From contig CAFBRK010000341.1 in NCBI GenBank assembly GCA_903231505.1, forward strand, positions 1 to 64,000: a DNA stretch of 64,000 nucleotides, written 5' to 3'. Each line of letters opens with the position of its first letter. The stretch's first letter is position 1. Under the pieces are notes generated by a model that saw nothing but the letters and a program-made list of their open reading frames with translations, was not told where the DNA came from and searched no databases. Positions 34,301-42,366 of this stretch are shown here, one piece after another. The translations under genes and the position numbers were made by a program. This DNA comes from Olavius algarvensis associated proteobacterium Delta 3. Its GTDB lineage: Bacteria > Desulfobacterota > Desulfobacteria > Desulfobacterales > CAFBRK01.

Positions 34301-35081
34301 AAACCAATGAAGGCAATTCCCTGCGGTCCAGCTCGAAACTTTCCCAATGTCGAATTTTGCTCGGAGAGCCCTTATGGAATGGGATGGAGCCCTCTTGGAC
34401 GATGAGTGAGAATTTTAGGTCGGGGTAAAAACCTCCAATGTTTTCTGCCTTTGGTAAAGCACCCGCGTAACTCCAGACAATCCGTTGCACACCCAATGAG
34501 TTTGCAAGGCGGTAGACGTCCTTATCCTCATAATATCGGGAACGGTAACCGAGAGCCCTGTGAACGATCGGCATGGGCGCAATTTTCAGATTGGTTGTGC
34601 CGATTAATCTTCTGTACATCAGGTAGGTTATGATGGCTCTGCCCGCCCGATCGATCCCCCCAAGCTGCGTTTGACACGGCACCACCAGCACGTCGTACGT
34701 GTTGCCTTTCAACAGATCGGTGTAAAAGGCCTTTTCGTTTTCAATCCAGGTAGACGTTGGAGGTTCTGTCCGCAGGTTGCGAAGTACGTAATCATCGATT
34801 TGATACGTTTGCCGGTGTCCTCCGATTTGATATTTCTGAGTAGCATTGGAGGTAATCCGATGGCGGGGAACCTGAGTTGACGCTTCGGTTTGGGGGCCGG
34901 AATGAGCAGGAGCGATGAAGGTCAGAACTGACAGAAAAAAAATCGGCGCGAAAATAGCCGTCCTAAAAAAAAATGACCGTTTCCTCGATTCTGCTCGAAC
35001 GTCCGATTGGGGTTTCCCTGGGGCAGAGCGCTTCCAATTCCGGCTGAGGGCATGAGAAGAATATCGGCGGGACATAATCAT
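31350..35081 (-). CDS. Giant exported TPR-repeat protein, unknown
   Basis: 1243 residues from the ATG at 35081, with TTGGAGGATAGC upstream. A long basic N-terminus leads to a hydrophobic segment (about 37-58, FFFRTAIFAPIFFLSVLTFI) followed by AHSG, suitable for signal peptidase. The first 300 mature residues are mixed alpha/beta. From about residue 340 the protein is almost entirely helical with TPR/Sel1-like spacing (for example WTAYWALGRHYIRQGQYEKA and YGSFAQAYVALQQKQYQKAF). Predicted to be periplasmic or surface-exposed, for protein-protein interactions. No neighbour indicates a pathway. Single gene. Confidence 0.75.
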   Translation of the reverse strand: MIMSRRYSSHALSRNWKRSAPGKPQSDVRAESRKRSFFFRTAIFAPIFFLSVLTFIAPAHSGPQTEASTQVPRHRITSNATQKYQIGGHRQTYQIDDYVLRNLRTEPPTSTWIENEKAFYTDLLKGNTYDVLVVPCQTQLGGIDRAGRAIITYLMYRRLIGTTNLKIAPMPIVHRALGYRSRYYEDKDVYRLANSLGVQRIVWSYAGALPKAENIGGFYPDLKFSLIVQEGSIPFHKGSPSKIRHWESFELDRRELPSLVFESILEDVLDFIGLSEEKSVLKKVGSMMDNALKFIDPSKRKPVMQETASGTSQLELIASPTEMLHTELNDPALQSLYLQFLGILTPNSDTITREYFFVRSLEALSCLESTHPDYTLLKARAYHYLNRRPAVLQILEAPRTNAEKALQEMANGNLTEMSEFVPQITEPLMRLMADIELRDLRVLYFPSENDKYPEELLEAYPGWKFWLERRLRDSDPWHVSDNLSVKYMLDKEFPIAGVSLEDTVQAAMATGEFESRRLEFELLVHEHIKIVLGSDTVMLSEAMGTPAPGFYDYLMLIDAIGESNLHGLVRYYGWIQGKPEVAVDLVKAMETVYKDHPEFTAMIAHFQNVRRKKLKNPERQMVINDAYERALSALWWCGGQERISHSAIPCVRKLKGRVKPARPSFLLYNSEKAVYKLDYPPRADYACQNKKNLARDLNWAHALFPAVKKLQNQHLEKREFDQARAVLEKYSHRFHGHPDQLWLEALQAACEGNEQKAAEIYSKEIAEGNTTWTAYWALGRHYIRQGQYEKAGALFLSYPRIQPESEYNAVGQSSYAELGGSQLFWRGAYQQAIPLYEISAGLQTGSGSSLASEARLYMLKGDWAASAKTFLQNARRYNYPPAYRDYMSLLHLIGQDEPSWAVFNSLLGRYRTPEIWTAASVGHRILQTDTQKIGRWLKNINGIHHRSRKLNYPSRYAVLCMIDRPPNRELAALADELDDRSGYNVVRSGYLSGSNGELLGHLDTEKMVAFYKSRKETPSFYGSFAQAYVALQQKQYQKAFDRLQARSIYYSYTTKYFGSCLLSYYIWAAVKSGNTDQAKLTLAEAEKEQNPLNSEFNLKLGEAAHAGGLGNHDEAISHLKRAFGVRPHTRLRPIYPWYQIVEMCEWLYEDSGNQQYLDLALKWSREYQIIQPMFAWAYAVEAKYSKNPDERRRALRYALYLDRQSARLQGIPETEKAAAETWLRKNNLFAPKLSNEAKLRMGT

Positions 35082-35315
35082 GCTATCCTCCAAATTTCGG
35101 TTGATCGATAATAACTAAATCATCAAATTTTTTACAGTTTTACAATTTCTATGCCAGCCTCCCGAAAAAATTATGAGGAAATAAAAAAGAAATAATATCA
35201 GTATATTGTGAGATCACTAGATCCGAAATCATAAGTTAAAAAACTAACTTGGGCGACAGATATTACGTCTTTCCGGAGTTGTCTGTCGCCTCAATGCGAT
35301 CCCCTGCGTTTTTTC

Positions 35316-35358
35316 TTGACATTCTGGCTTGCAGAATATAAAAAAGACCGGTCGGTAT
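35316..35358 (+). promoter_or_regulatory. Promoter and TetR operator
   Basis: TTGACA (35316-35321) and an AT-rich -10 region (TATAAA, 35337-35342), directly followed by AAGACCGGTCGGTATT (35343-35358), a classic TetR-family operator core (ACCGGTCGGT). ATTCTG/CAGAAT (35321-35337) forms a second small inverted repeat. Confidence 0.75.
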
Positions 35359-35382
35359 TAATAATATACAAAGGATGGCCTT

Positions 35383-35979
35383 ATGCCGAAAAAGGGCGAA
35401 AGAACCCGCCGCAATATCGTTGAAAAGTCCCTCCAGCTGTTTTCGGTAAAGGGCTACTACAACACCTCTATCAGCGATATACTCGATGCCACGGGATTGA
35501 CCAAGGGAGGCCTCTACGGCCACTTCCCGAGCAAGGAGGATATCTGGTACGCGGTCTATGAGGAGGCGGTCGACGTCTGGAAAGGCATCGCCTTCGATAA
35601 TGTCCGGAGCACCACAAACCCTTTGGATCGCATCGACAAATTCATCGTTAACGATTTGATGCGCTACCTGGGAGGGGAGGTGTTCGCCGGCGGCTGTTTC
35701 TTCCTGAACATGCTGGTGGAGCTGTCGGGTCAGTCGGCCTCCATGACCCGGCACATTCTCCGCGGGTTCATCCAGATGTCCCGATTGATTCAACACTGGC
35801 TGGAAGAGGCTGAAGACCAGGGGCTCATCCGACCCGGATTGGACCACCGCGAGATTTCCAACTTCATCGTCATATCCTTAAACGGAGCGGCCGCATTGTA
35901 CATATCGAGTCGTGATCCGCTGATCCTCGATACCACCATCAAGCAGCTCCAACAGTATGTTGGCCAATTAAAATCCTGA
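35383..35979 (+). CDS. TetR-family transcriptional regulator
   Basis: 198 residues. N-terminal helix-turn-helix (about 8-55: RRNIVEKSLQLFSVKGYYNT, then SISDILDATGLTKGGLYGHF) and a ligand-binding C-terminal domain with Cys-containing helix (FAGGCFFLNMLVELSG). It most likely represses its own promoter via the operator at 35343. A second operator after the gene (36028-36042) implies control of the following aminotransferase gene or a more distant target. Confidence 0.92.
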   Translation: MPKKGERTRRNIVEKSLQLFSVKGYYNTSISDILDATGLTKGGLYGHFPSKEDIWYAVYEEAVDVWKGIAFDNVRSTTNPLDRIDKFIVNDLMRYLGGEVFAGGCFFLNMLVELSGQSASMTRHILRGFIQMSRLIQHWLEEAEDQGLIRPGLDHREISNFIVISLNGAAALYISSRDPLILDTTIKQLQQYVGQLKS

Positions 35980-36027
35980 GAGTATAGAGGGTTTTCAGGA
36001 TTTAATCTGAATTTTTTTATTTTATAT

Positions 36028-36042
36028 ATACCAACCGGTCTT
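36028..36042. promoter_or_regulatory. Second TetR operator copy
   Basis: ATACCAACCGGTCTT is the inverted form of the operator at 35343-35358 with one substitution. It lies about 180 bases upstream of the aminotransferase start. Confidence 0.65.
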
Positions 36043-36222
36043 AATTAAAATGGCAGTGTTTAGTGTTTGGTACTTGTCCGCCATAGCATTTGCGACGGCG
36101 GATGTGTTTCGACTTTGTTTGGGGTTTGGATTTTGGAATTTGAATTATGTTTGAGATTTGGATTTTGAAATTTGGAATTTATCTCTCGAGAGAATTGAAT
36201 CTTTTATGACGGGGAGGCTGAC

Positions 36223-37548
36223 GTGGAAACTCTATTGGCTGATCGCACACAAAATATGGGTATTAGTGCCATTCGGGAAATTCTGAAGGTCGCATCACAG
36301 CCGGGTGTGATTTCTCTGGCCGGCGGGCTCCCTGCGGCAAAAGCTTTTCCTACATCGATCCTGCAGGATCTGATCGAACGCGTATTCGAGAAATACGGCT
36401 CCCTGGCGCTGCAATATGATTGCACCGAAGGTTTTGCACCGCTTCGTCAGGCCTTGGCGGCACACCTTTCGGAAAAAAAGGGGCTGTGTGCAAGCCAGGA
36501 CGATGTTCTCATTGCCACCGGTTCCCAGGGAGTGCTGGATGCACTGGGGAAAATCCTCATCTCCCGGGGGGATCGTGTTGCCGTGGAAGCGCCCACCTAC
36601 CTTGGTGCCATCCAGGCATTCAATCCCTACGGTCCGGAGTACGTCAGCCTGGAGACAGACGGGGAAGGCCTCATACCGGAGTCACTGGAAGAGGCCATAG
36701 ATCAGGGACCGCTCAAGTTGGTGTACCTGGTTCCGACGTTTCAGAATCCCACAGGAAGAACCCTATCGGTGGCCAGACGAGCACACTTGGCCGACATCAT
36801 CCAGAGCCATGAAATCCTGGTGGTGGAGGACGATCCATACAGCGATTTGCGATACGAGGGGGGCAGCGTGCCGCCGCTTCAACTGTTTGTGCCTGAGCAG
36901 GTCGTGTACGTCGGGACGCTCTCCAAGATCTTCGCACCCGGACTACGAATCGGCTATTGCTTGGCTCCGAAAAAAGTTCGCCAGTGGCTTATATTGGCCA
37001 AACAGGGGGTCGACTTGCACACCGGAACACTTTCCCAGGCCCTGGCTGCCGAATACCTGGTGGGAGGATATCTGGAGGAGCATCTTCCACGAATCCTTGA
37101 GTGCTATCGGCCGCGGCGAAAGGCCATGCTCGATGCGCTGGATGCTGGGTTGAGCGACTCATTTCAGTGGTCCCGGCCGGAAGGAGGGATGTTCGTGTGG
37201 CTAGAGGGGCCACCCGACCTTGAAATGGACAGGGTTTATGAAGAAGCTGTAAAGCTCGGTGTGGCAGTTGTTCCGGGAAAATATTTTTTCACGGATCCGG
37301 ATAGGGGAGGGAACACCCTGAGATTGAATTTCAGCATGCCGGATGTCCTGTCCATCAAACACGCCGTGGGTATATTGACGGGTTTGCTTCGGCAACAAGT
37401 TGGCAACACAAAAGTAACTTCCTCAATTCGGAGCTCTGGCAACCCATATCCCCATCTCGTGCGTGATGTGATCTCGCACCATGGAGCCGATTTTAAGAGC
37501 TACATTTCGGATATCGTTATGTCTCAGCCTGGTGTGGTTCGGAAATAA
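36223..37548 (+). CDS. PLP-dependent aminotransferase, class I/II (2-aminoadipate/LysN-like)
   Basis: 441 residues from GTG at 36223 (GGGGAGGCTGAC upstream). Fold-type I aminotransferase: SLAGGLPAAKAFP, YDCTEGFAPLRQAL, PTFQNPTGRT, VEDDPYSDLRYEGG and the PLP lysine in VGTLSKIFAPGLRIGY (Lys235). It resembles LysN/multi-substrate aminotransferases and the catalytic half of MocR regulators, without the helix-turn-helix. The last 45 residues (after GLLRQQ) are atypical and may be a read-through tail. Probably controlled by the adjacent TetR. Confidence 0.88.
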   Translation: METLLADRTQNMGISAIREILKVASQPGVISLAGGLPAAKAFPTSILQDLIERVFEKYGSLALQYDCTEGFAPLRQALAAHLSEKKGLCASQDDVLIATGSQGVLDALGKILISRGDRVAVEAPTYLGAIQAFNPYGPEYVSLETDGEGLIPESLEEAIDQGPLKLVYLVPTFQNPTGRTLSVARRAHLADIIQSHEILVVEDDPYSDLRYEGGSVPPLQLFVPEQVVYVGTLSKIFAPGLRIGYCLAPKKVRQWLILAKQGVDLHTGTLSQALAAEYLVGGYLEEHLPRILECYRPRRKAMLDALDAGLSDSFQWSRPEGGMFVWLEGPPDLEMDRVYEEAVKLGVAVVPGKYFFTDPDRGGNTLRLNFSMPDVLSIKHAVGILTGLLRQQVGNTKVTSSIRSSGNPYPHLVRDVISHHGADFKSYISDIVMSQPGVVRK

Positions 37549-37731
37549 TAATTGATCCTATTCAAATGAAATCGTTTTCAAATGAAATCGTTCGGAGGGA
37601 CGTTATTGGTCTCCCTCCCCAGGCGGTTTGTGGTGAGCGGAGTCGAACCAGAGGGAGCAGGAGGGAGGGGGTACAATCGGCTCATTCCTTCTTTAAAGTT
37701 CCGTTTTTTATGGTCTGAAATGAAGGCCCTC
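37549..37731. repeat. Intergenic repeats: tandem AAATGAAATCGTT and a dispersed hairpin unit
   Basis: Two copies of CAAATGAAATCGTT (37564-37591). 37610-37660 matches, in inverted form, the 25425-25475 segment (CTCTGGTTCGACTCSGCTCA), a dispersed intergenic sequence. Confidence 0.5.
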
Positions 37732-37774
37732 TTGACATGCAGCCATATGGCGCATACTATAATGCCATATGGCA
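37732..37774 (+). promoter_or_regulatory. Autoregulated promoter of the Xre-RES pair
   Basis: TTGACA (37732-37737), 17-base spacer, TACTAT overlapping TATAAT (37755-37763). Palindromes GCCATATGGC (37742-37751) and TGCCATATGGCA (37763-37774) flank the -10 box, ideal for cooperative repression by the antitoxin. Confidence 0.75.
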
Positions 37775-37797
37775 GATTATTTAAGGAGGCCGTTCCC

Positions 37798-38340
37798 ATG
37801 ACAGCCAAAGCCGCCAAGGCCAAAAAGACAAGCAAAAAGACCGCACGTAAAGGGGCAGTCAAGCTGGTCAAAAAAGAAACAGCCGGAAAGGCCACCCCCG
37901 CAACCGGCTTCATTCGGAAAAAGCGCAAAGGGGGCACCTTGACCGAGCTGGCACCGGAGACGGAACTAAACCCGATAACGCTCATTGAGCTCATCCGAAA
38001 GGGAGTCGACTATTCCCTTGTGGAAAGGCTTCGAGGCGGTCTGGACCTGTCGACCGGGGAAATCGGAGAGCTGATCGACATCACCCCTCGAACTCTTTCC
38101 CGGCGAAAGAAGGAGGGGCGCCTGGCCAAGGACGAATCCGAGCGCGCCGTCCGAATCGGCAGGCTGTGGAATAAAGCCCTGGATGTTTTCGATGGCGATG
38201 GGGATCGTGCCCAACGGTGGTTCAAAACGCCGGCATTCTCGCTGGACGACAGGACGCCCCTTGAATTTTCCGACACCGAGCCCGGCGCGCAGGAAGTGTT
38301 CAACCTGTTGGGCCGCATCGAGCATGGCCTGGGCGCCTGA
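37798..38340 (+). CDS. Xre/MbcA/ParS-type antitoxin
   Basis: 180 residues from an ATG after TTAAGGAGG. The first 50 residues are Lys/Ala-rich and probably disordered. Then comes an Xre-like DNA-binding part (LDLSTGEIGELIDITPRTLS) and the C-terminal MbcA/ParS/Xre toxin-binding domain (RIGRLWNKALDVFDGDGDRA QRWFKTP region). It neutralises the RES toxin encoded next, with which it overlaps by one base (TGATG). The long basic N-terminal tail is unusual. Confidence 0.88.
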   Translation: MTAKAAKAKKTSKKTARKGAVKLVKKETAGKATPATGFIRKKRKGGTLTELAPETELNPITLIELIRKGVDYSLVERLRGGLDLSTGEIGELIDITPRTLSRRKKEGRLAKDESERAVRIGRLWNKALDVFDGDGDRAQRWFKTPAFSLDDRTPLEFSDTEPGAQEVFNLLGRIEHGLGA

Positions 38341-38819
38341 TGAATGTCTGGCGGCTCACCAAAGCAAAGTGGGCTAAAACGGCATACAGCGGCGAAGGTG
38401 CCCGTCTATTTGGGAGCCGCTGGAACAATCCCGGCTATCCTCTGGTCTACACGGCCGAGCATATATCCCTGGCCGTTCTTGAGATTTTGGTAAACACTCG
38501 TGAAGCCCCGTTCGCAGCTCTTCAGAACGCCTACAAGTTAATCCCGGCTGAATTTCCGGTAGATCTGGTTGAAAGTATCACAGAGGCTGAGTTGCCTGAA
38601 GGGTGGAACTCCGTGCCGGCCGGGCCGGCATCAAAAGATTTTGGAGACGCCTGGTTTGTTGACTCCCGCTCGGCAGTCCTTCAGGTACCCAGCGTGGTCA
38701 TCCCTGAAGAATACAACTGTCTGATAAATCCAATGCATCCGGACTTCGGAAAAATCAATATTGGAGAGCCCCAATCGCTTCGCGTCGATCTTCGCCTGGA
38801 ACAGGCCGGGGTAGGGTGA
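38340..38819 (+). CDS. RES-domain NAD-depleting toxin
   Basis: 159 residues. RES family motifs: VWRLTKAKWA, GARLFGSRWNNPGYPLVYTA (Arg), SLAVLEILVN (Glu) and VPSVVIPEEYNCLINPMHPD (Ser), giving the Arg-Glu-Ser set. Known RES toxins (MbcT and relatives) degrade NAD. Partner antitoxin directly upstream. Located 160 bases before tRNA-Arg, outside the att-like repeats of the island that follows. Confidence 0.92.
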   Translation: MNVWRLTKAKWAKTAYSGEGARLFGSRWNNPGYPLVYTAEHISLAVLEILVNTREAPFAALQNAYKLIPAEFPVDLVESITEAELPEGWNSVPAGPASKDFGDAWFVDSRSAVLQVPSVVIPEEYNCLINPMHPDFGKINIGEPQSLRVDLRLEQAGVG

Positions 38820-38982
38820 TGCCGTGCCGAATGTCCGTATTCATGTTATCGAAAGCGGATCCCACACGGATAAATTAGGATATCCCGGCTTGACAAAACC
38901 CCAGAAACCGGACAATACAGACCCTCCCACATTTTGACTGGTACACATTCTGAAACTTTGGTATGAATCCAGTCACATCAAC

Positions 38983-39058
38983 GCGCCCGTAGCTCAGTGG
39001 ATAGAGTGCCGGACTACGAATCCGTAGGCCGCAGGTTCGAATCCTGCCGGGCGCGCCA
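38983..39058 (+). tRNA. tRNA-Arg (anticodon ACG)
   Basis: 76 bases: acceptor GCGCCCG/CGGGCGC, D arm GCTCAGTGGATAGAGT, anticodon arm CCGGACTACGAATCCGT with anticodon ACG, T arm GCAGGTTCGAATCCTGC and encoded CCA. Substrate for TadA (encoded at 20406). Its 3' end is copied at 41564 and 42367, indicating island insertions downstream. Confidence 0.97.
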
Positions 39059-39424
39059 GTTTTATAAGGGGCTTGCGATGGAGTTCGTGAGTCCCTTTTT
39101 CTTTGGCGCTACCGACCTGCGATCGGTTTACAGAATCGGCGCTTCCTTGAATCCCATCCTACATCATGTCTTTCTTCCTTTCGATTTTTCCAGAGTATCC
39201 TTCGCTTTACCTATGAGCGGTTGGATCAGAAGGCCCGTTTCAAACCGCAAGGATTTTTTAAAGCCTGCAACCGTTTTTTTGATCATCTCTTCTACGAACC
39301 CTGCAAACTTGGCAACGGACCTCTGGAGCCGGACCGAACGAGAGTACAGGCACTGTTATGAGGCCCGAAAACGTTAATGTCGTTGGAAAGGGGCCATTGC
39401 AGGAGTCGGATCAGGAGGGGCCGT
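39059..39424. other. Downstream of tRNA-Arg: possible gene remnant
   Basis: About 365 bases. A plus-strand frame around 39181-39360 reads FRFFQSILRFTYERLDQKAR followed by FKPQGFFKACNRFFDHLFYE, which looks protein-like but is closed upstream and has no start. Likely debris of an inserted element. Confidence 0.35.
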
Positions 39425-40603
39425 CTATCCCTCGAGTATTGTGTCGAGGTGGCGCCACGAGAGAACCTGGGCGTCAGAGCGGCGCTGCGTATCTTTACCG
39501 CCATACACGACGTAGCTATGGACTTTTTGTGTCTCCCCCCTTGTTTTCACCCGTTGAAAAAAGCTCCGGAGGTGCTTGAAAAAGTCCGCGACGATCGTGG
39601 AGCCCGATTTGATTTCTATGGCCATCAGGTCTTGGCCGTTTTCGACGAGCAAGTCGATCTCGGGTCCCCGCGCCTCCCTGTAGTGAAATAAACTCGGATG
39701 TTCTCCACGGTGGACTCTGCCTTTATAGATTTCAGAAAAAACCCAGCTCTCAAAGATGGCTCCACGAAGGGGATGAAGGCGAAGTTGACCCGGTTCGCGA
39801 ATACCCAGCAGATAGCAGACAAGGCCGCTGTCAAAAAAATGTAGCTTCGGTGCCTTGACCACCTGTTTACGGATATTGACGTGCCAAGCAGGCAGCCGGT
39901 GGATGATATAGCTGGTCTCCAGAACAGACAACCAGGACCGTGCCGTATTGTGCGATATTCCGGCATCGCCGCCGAGTGAAGAAAGGTTGATTTCCTGTGC
40001 GGTGCGGCCCGCACAGAGTTTCATGAATGCGGAAAACGTTTGAAGATCGCCGACGTTGATCACCTGCCGAACGTCGCCTTGCACGTAGGTGGCGGTGTAA
40101 TCCGCCAGCCACTGGTGAGCCGGGATGCCTCGATCATAGATTCTGGGATAGGACCCCTGCCAGAGGATCGTGAACAACTCCTCCGGCGCGTCAGGAAATT
40201 CGAGAAGTTCGTTCAGGTTTGGTGGCAACAACGCAAGGATGCCGCAGCGTCCGGCAAGCGATTGCGATATGGATTGCGACAATCCTAAATGCTGGGATCC
40301 GGTGAGGATGAATCGACCTGTACGCGGGCGGGCATCAATCTCGCTCTGCAAGTAGTTGACCAGTTCCGGAACGTGCTGAACCTCGTCGATAATCGCGCTG
40401 CCTGCGTACTCCGCCAGAAATCCACGGGGATCGGTTTGGGCGAAATCCCGGGTATCCAGCGCTTCGAGCGAAACATACGCCTTGTCCGGGTAGGCCATTA
40501 GGCAAAGGGTGGTTTTGCCCGATTGCCGTGGGCCGGTGACCAGGACAACGGGGTAATAACCCATCAGTTCGTTCAGCTTCTTTTCCAGAACACGTCGGAT
40601 CAT
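39425..40603 (-). CDS. AAA ATPase with DUF4143 domain
   Basis: 392 residues from the ATG at 40603. Walker A GPRQSGKTT at about 24, Walker B SAIIDEVQHVPEL, and sensor ILTGSQHLGL form the AAA_14 domain. The C-terminal DUF4143 part has the nuclease-like FHYREARGPEIDLLVENG and AIEIKSGS. This widespread family is often found in islands; its role (perhaps nucleic-acid or toxin related) is unknown. Stand-alone here. Confidence 0.85.
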   Translation of the reverse strand: MIRRVLEKKLNELMGYYPVVLVTGPRQSGKTTLCLMAYPDKAYVSLEALDTRDFAQTDPRGFLAEYAGSAIIDEVQHVPELVNYLQSEIDARPRTGRFILTGSQHLGLSQSISQSLAGRCGILALLPPNLNELLEFPDAPEELFTILWQGSYPRIYDRGIPAHQWLADYTATYVQGDVRQVINVGDLQTFSAFMKLCAGRTAQEINLSSLGGDAGISHNTARSWLSVLETSYIIHRLPAWHVNIRKQVVKAPKLHFFDSGLVCYLLGIREPGQLRLHPLRGAIFESWVFSEIYKGRVHRGEHPSLFHYREARGPEIDLLVENGQDLMAIEIKSGSTIVADFFKHLRSFFQRVKTRGETQKVHSYVVYGGKDTQRRSDAQVLSWRHLDTILEG

Positions 40604-40660
40604 ACCCAATAACCTGCCGAATTATTCATAATCTGTCAATTCAAATTACAATTTATGTTA

Positions 40661-40880
40661 GGAGCTGTTTCTAAAAAGCTACTGCAACCATGTTAAGCAT
40701 GCTCCTATCATCACAGCGACCCGATAGGTTTGCGCCAGTTTCTCATAACGGGTCGCGATACGCCGGTATTTCTTGAGCTTAGCAAAAAAGCACTCTACCA
40801 AGTGCCGCTCTTTATACAGGTGCCGATCATAATCTCGTTGTTCTCGCCGATTCACTTTGGGGGAATCACAACACGTGGAC
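40661..40880 (-). mobile_element. IS5-type insertion sequence, 3' fragment with transposase C-terminus
   Basis: The outer end reads GGAGCTGTTTCTAAAAAGCT, typical of an IS terminal repeat. Minus-strand coding: VVIPP, then KVNRREQRDYDRHLYKERHL and VECFFAKLKKYRRIATRYEK, ending at the TAG 40679: the DDE transposase C-terminus. A one-base loss in a C run near 40860 shifts the frame. The rest of the IS is absent. Confidence 0.75.
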
Positions 40881-41434
40881 CCTGAGAATGAACCTGAGCA
40901 ATGGCTCTGACGCTATACAGGGCATGGCACTGGACTTCGCCAAGGCTTCCGACCTAGCTCTTTGAGCTATGACGGGACACGTCGACCCGGCACGCGGTCC
41001 CGGCCGGATGCGTATAGGAAACGGAACCTTATTTTTTTGGAATGGCCCTAATTGAGGAGATTATTTTGAAAAAAAAACGACAGGGAAGGTGATAGAATTT
41101 GAAAAGATGCTTAAGAAAAAGGAAAAAGACCTGCTCGTTCTGACCGTTACGGAAGAGACGGCGGAAGAGTACCAGGAGCGACAAAAAAGAACGTGATGGC
41201 GTTCATTGGAATGTTGACTTCGCGTTCAGACAACGATTTTAAAATAATAAAAACATGCCCATTTCCCTTGGCAAAAAGCCGGTAAAGAACAAAGAATTTT
41301 TACCATAATTTTGCCATAAATCACGTTAGATATGGGTAAACAAGGTGAAAACGGCGGAAGACAGCTGGTCATTAAGTGTTAGAATACATTTACTTATGGC
41401 TACCCGTTCCTACTTTGAGTTTTTACCGGGAGCC

Positions 41435-41577
41435 ACTACGAATCCGTAGGTCGCCCCGTTTAACTAAACGGGATCCCTGAAGGGACAGGCTTTCCAATTC
41501 TGCTCCCGCTATCGCGGGCGATAGCGGGATTTCACATCTGATTTGAAAGTGATTTTCGGGATTCAACGGGCGCGCCA
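41435..41577. repeat. tRNA-Arg remnant / island junction
   Basis: ACTACGAATCCGTAGG (41435-41450) equals the tRNA-Arg anticodon arm at 39013-39028. CAACGGGCGCGCCA (41564-41577) shares its last 11 bases with the tRNA 3' end. Between them is unrelated hairpin-rich DNA, so an earlier tRNA copy was split. Confidence 0.6.
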
Positions 41578-41586
41578 GTAAAAACA

Positions 41587-41623
41587 AAAAGGATGTCAGG
41601 CTTTCCGGGCTTGATATCCTTTT
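41587..41623 (+). terminator. Terminator-like hairpin after the junction
   Basis: AAAAGGATGTCA / TGATATCCTTTT with a 13-base loop, 12-bp stem including one G-U pair, T-rich end. Confidence 0.65.
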
Positions 41624-41741
41624 CTTATTGTAGCCAAAAGGATTTTGATTTGAGCAGAAGGGTGTTTTGGCGGATGAGTTGCAATAATTATTGTTATGAA
41701 TTAATATGTAAATATGAATATGAAAATATGGAGGTATAATT

Positions 41742-41957
41742 ATGAAAATAGGCGACCGTGGTCAAGTGACCATACCAAAAGAGATCCGCGAAAAATACGG
41801 CTTATTGCCGAAGGTCGAAGTTGAGTTTGTCCAGGATGAAGGCGGATTGTTGATACGCAAAAAAACAAGCCATGCAAGTCCAATTGAAAAAGTTTACGGT
41901 ATCCTAAAAAAACATGAAAGCACAGATCCTTATATGGAGGAGATTCGAGGCAGATGA
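41742..41957 (+). CDS. vapB: AbrB/MazE-type antitoxin (VapB)
   Basis: 71 residues from an ATG after TGGAGG. SpoVT/AbrB DNA-binding fold: IGDRGQVTIPKEIREKYGLL, then EVEFVQDEGGLLIRKK. The C-terminal half binds the toxin. Overlaps the PIN toxin by four bases. The AT-rich upstream region contains AATAATTATT, a possible operator. Confidence 0.9.
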   Translation: MKIGDRGQVTIPKEIREKYGLLPKVEVEFVQDEGGLLIRKKTSHASPIEKVYGILKKHESTDPYMEEIRGR

Positions 41958-42355
41958 TTACCTTTGTGGACACCAATGTATTACTGGATGTTTTTCTGCC
42001 TGACCCTGATTGGGGCTTAAAATCAAAAAAAAATCTTGAAATCGCGTTTAACCAGGGGGCCCTGATTCTAAATGAAATTATCTACTCGGAACTTTCCCCG
42101 CAATTTCCAGAAAAAGAAATGCTGGATGATGCACTTCGGCAATTGAGCATACGCATCGTATCATTGGATCTCGAGGTTGCATACCATGCAGGAAAAAAAT
42201 GGCAGCAGTATCGAAAAACGGGAGGCAAACGAAATCGTGTTTTAGCCGATTTTCTTATCGGCGCGCACGCCGCAATGCGATCAGAAAAACTATTGACCAG
42301 GGATCGCGGGTTTTACAAGAAGTATTTTAAGGAATTGGATATCCAGTATGAGTGA
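41954..42355 (+). CDS. vapC: PIN-domain toxin (VapC)
   Basis: 133 residues. PIN signature ITFVDTNVLLDVF (Asp6), NEIIYSELS (Glu about 45), ADFLIGAHA (Asp about 99) and LTRDRGFYKKYF (Asp about 117), giving all four acidic metal-binding residues. A Mg-dependent ribonuclease toxin controlled by the upstream VapB. The pair is bounded by copies of CAACGGGCGCGCCA at 41564 and 42367. Confidence 0.92.
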   Translation: MITFVDTNVLLDVFLPDPDWGLKSKKNLEIAFNQGALILNEIIYSELSPQFPEKEMLDDALRQLSIRIVSLDLEVAYHAGKKWQQYRKTGGKRNRVLADFLIGAHAAMRSEKLLTRDRGFYKKYFKELDIQYE

Positions 42356-42366
42356 ATTCAGGAAGC

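Larger units (their letters stand above)
40604..41741. other. Island debris without intact genes
   Basis: About 1.1 kb holding the IS fragment (40661-40880), a short Lys/Glu-rich open frame at about 41090-41196 that lacks support, a copy of the tRNA-Arg anticodon arm (41435-41450), two strong hairpins (CCCGTTT/AAACGGG at about 41455; TCCCGCTATCGC/GATAGCGGGA at about 41505-41530) and the att-like repeat at 41564. Confidence 0.5.

Noticed and set aside
37798..38819. Xre-RES pair as part of the tRNA-Arg island
   Set aside because: It lies on the 5' side of the tRNA, outside the copies of the tRNA 3' end that mark the island.
41090..41196. GTG-started 35-residue Lys/Glu-rich frame
   Set aside because: Weak ribosome-binding site, island debris around it and no family; could be a tail of a lost gene but cannot be supported.
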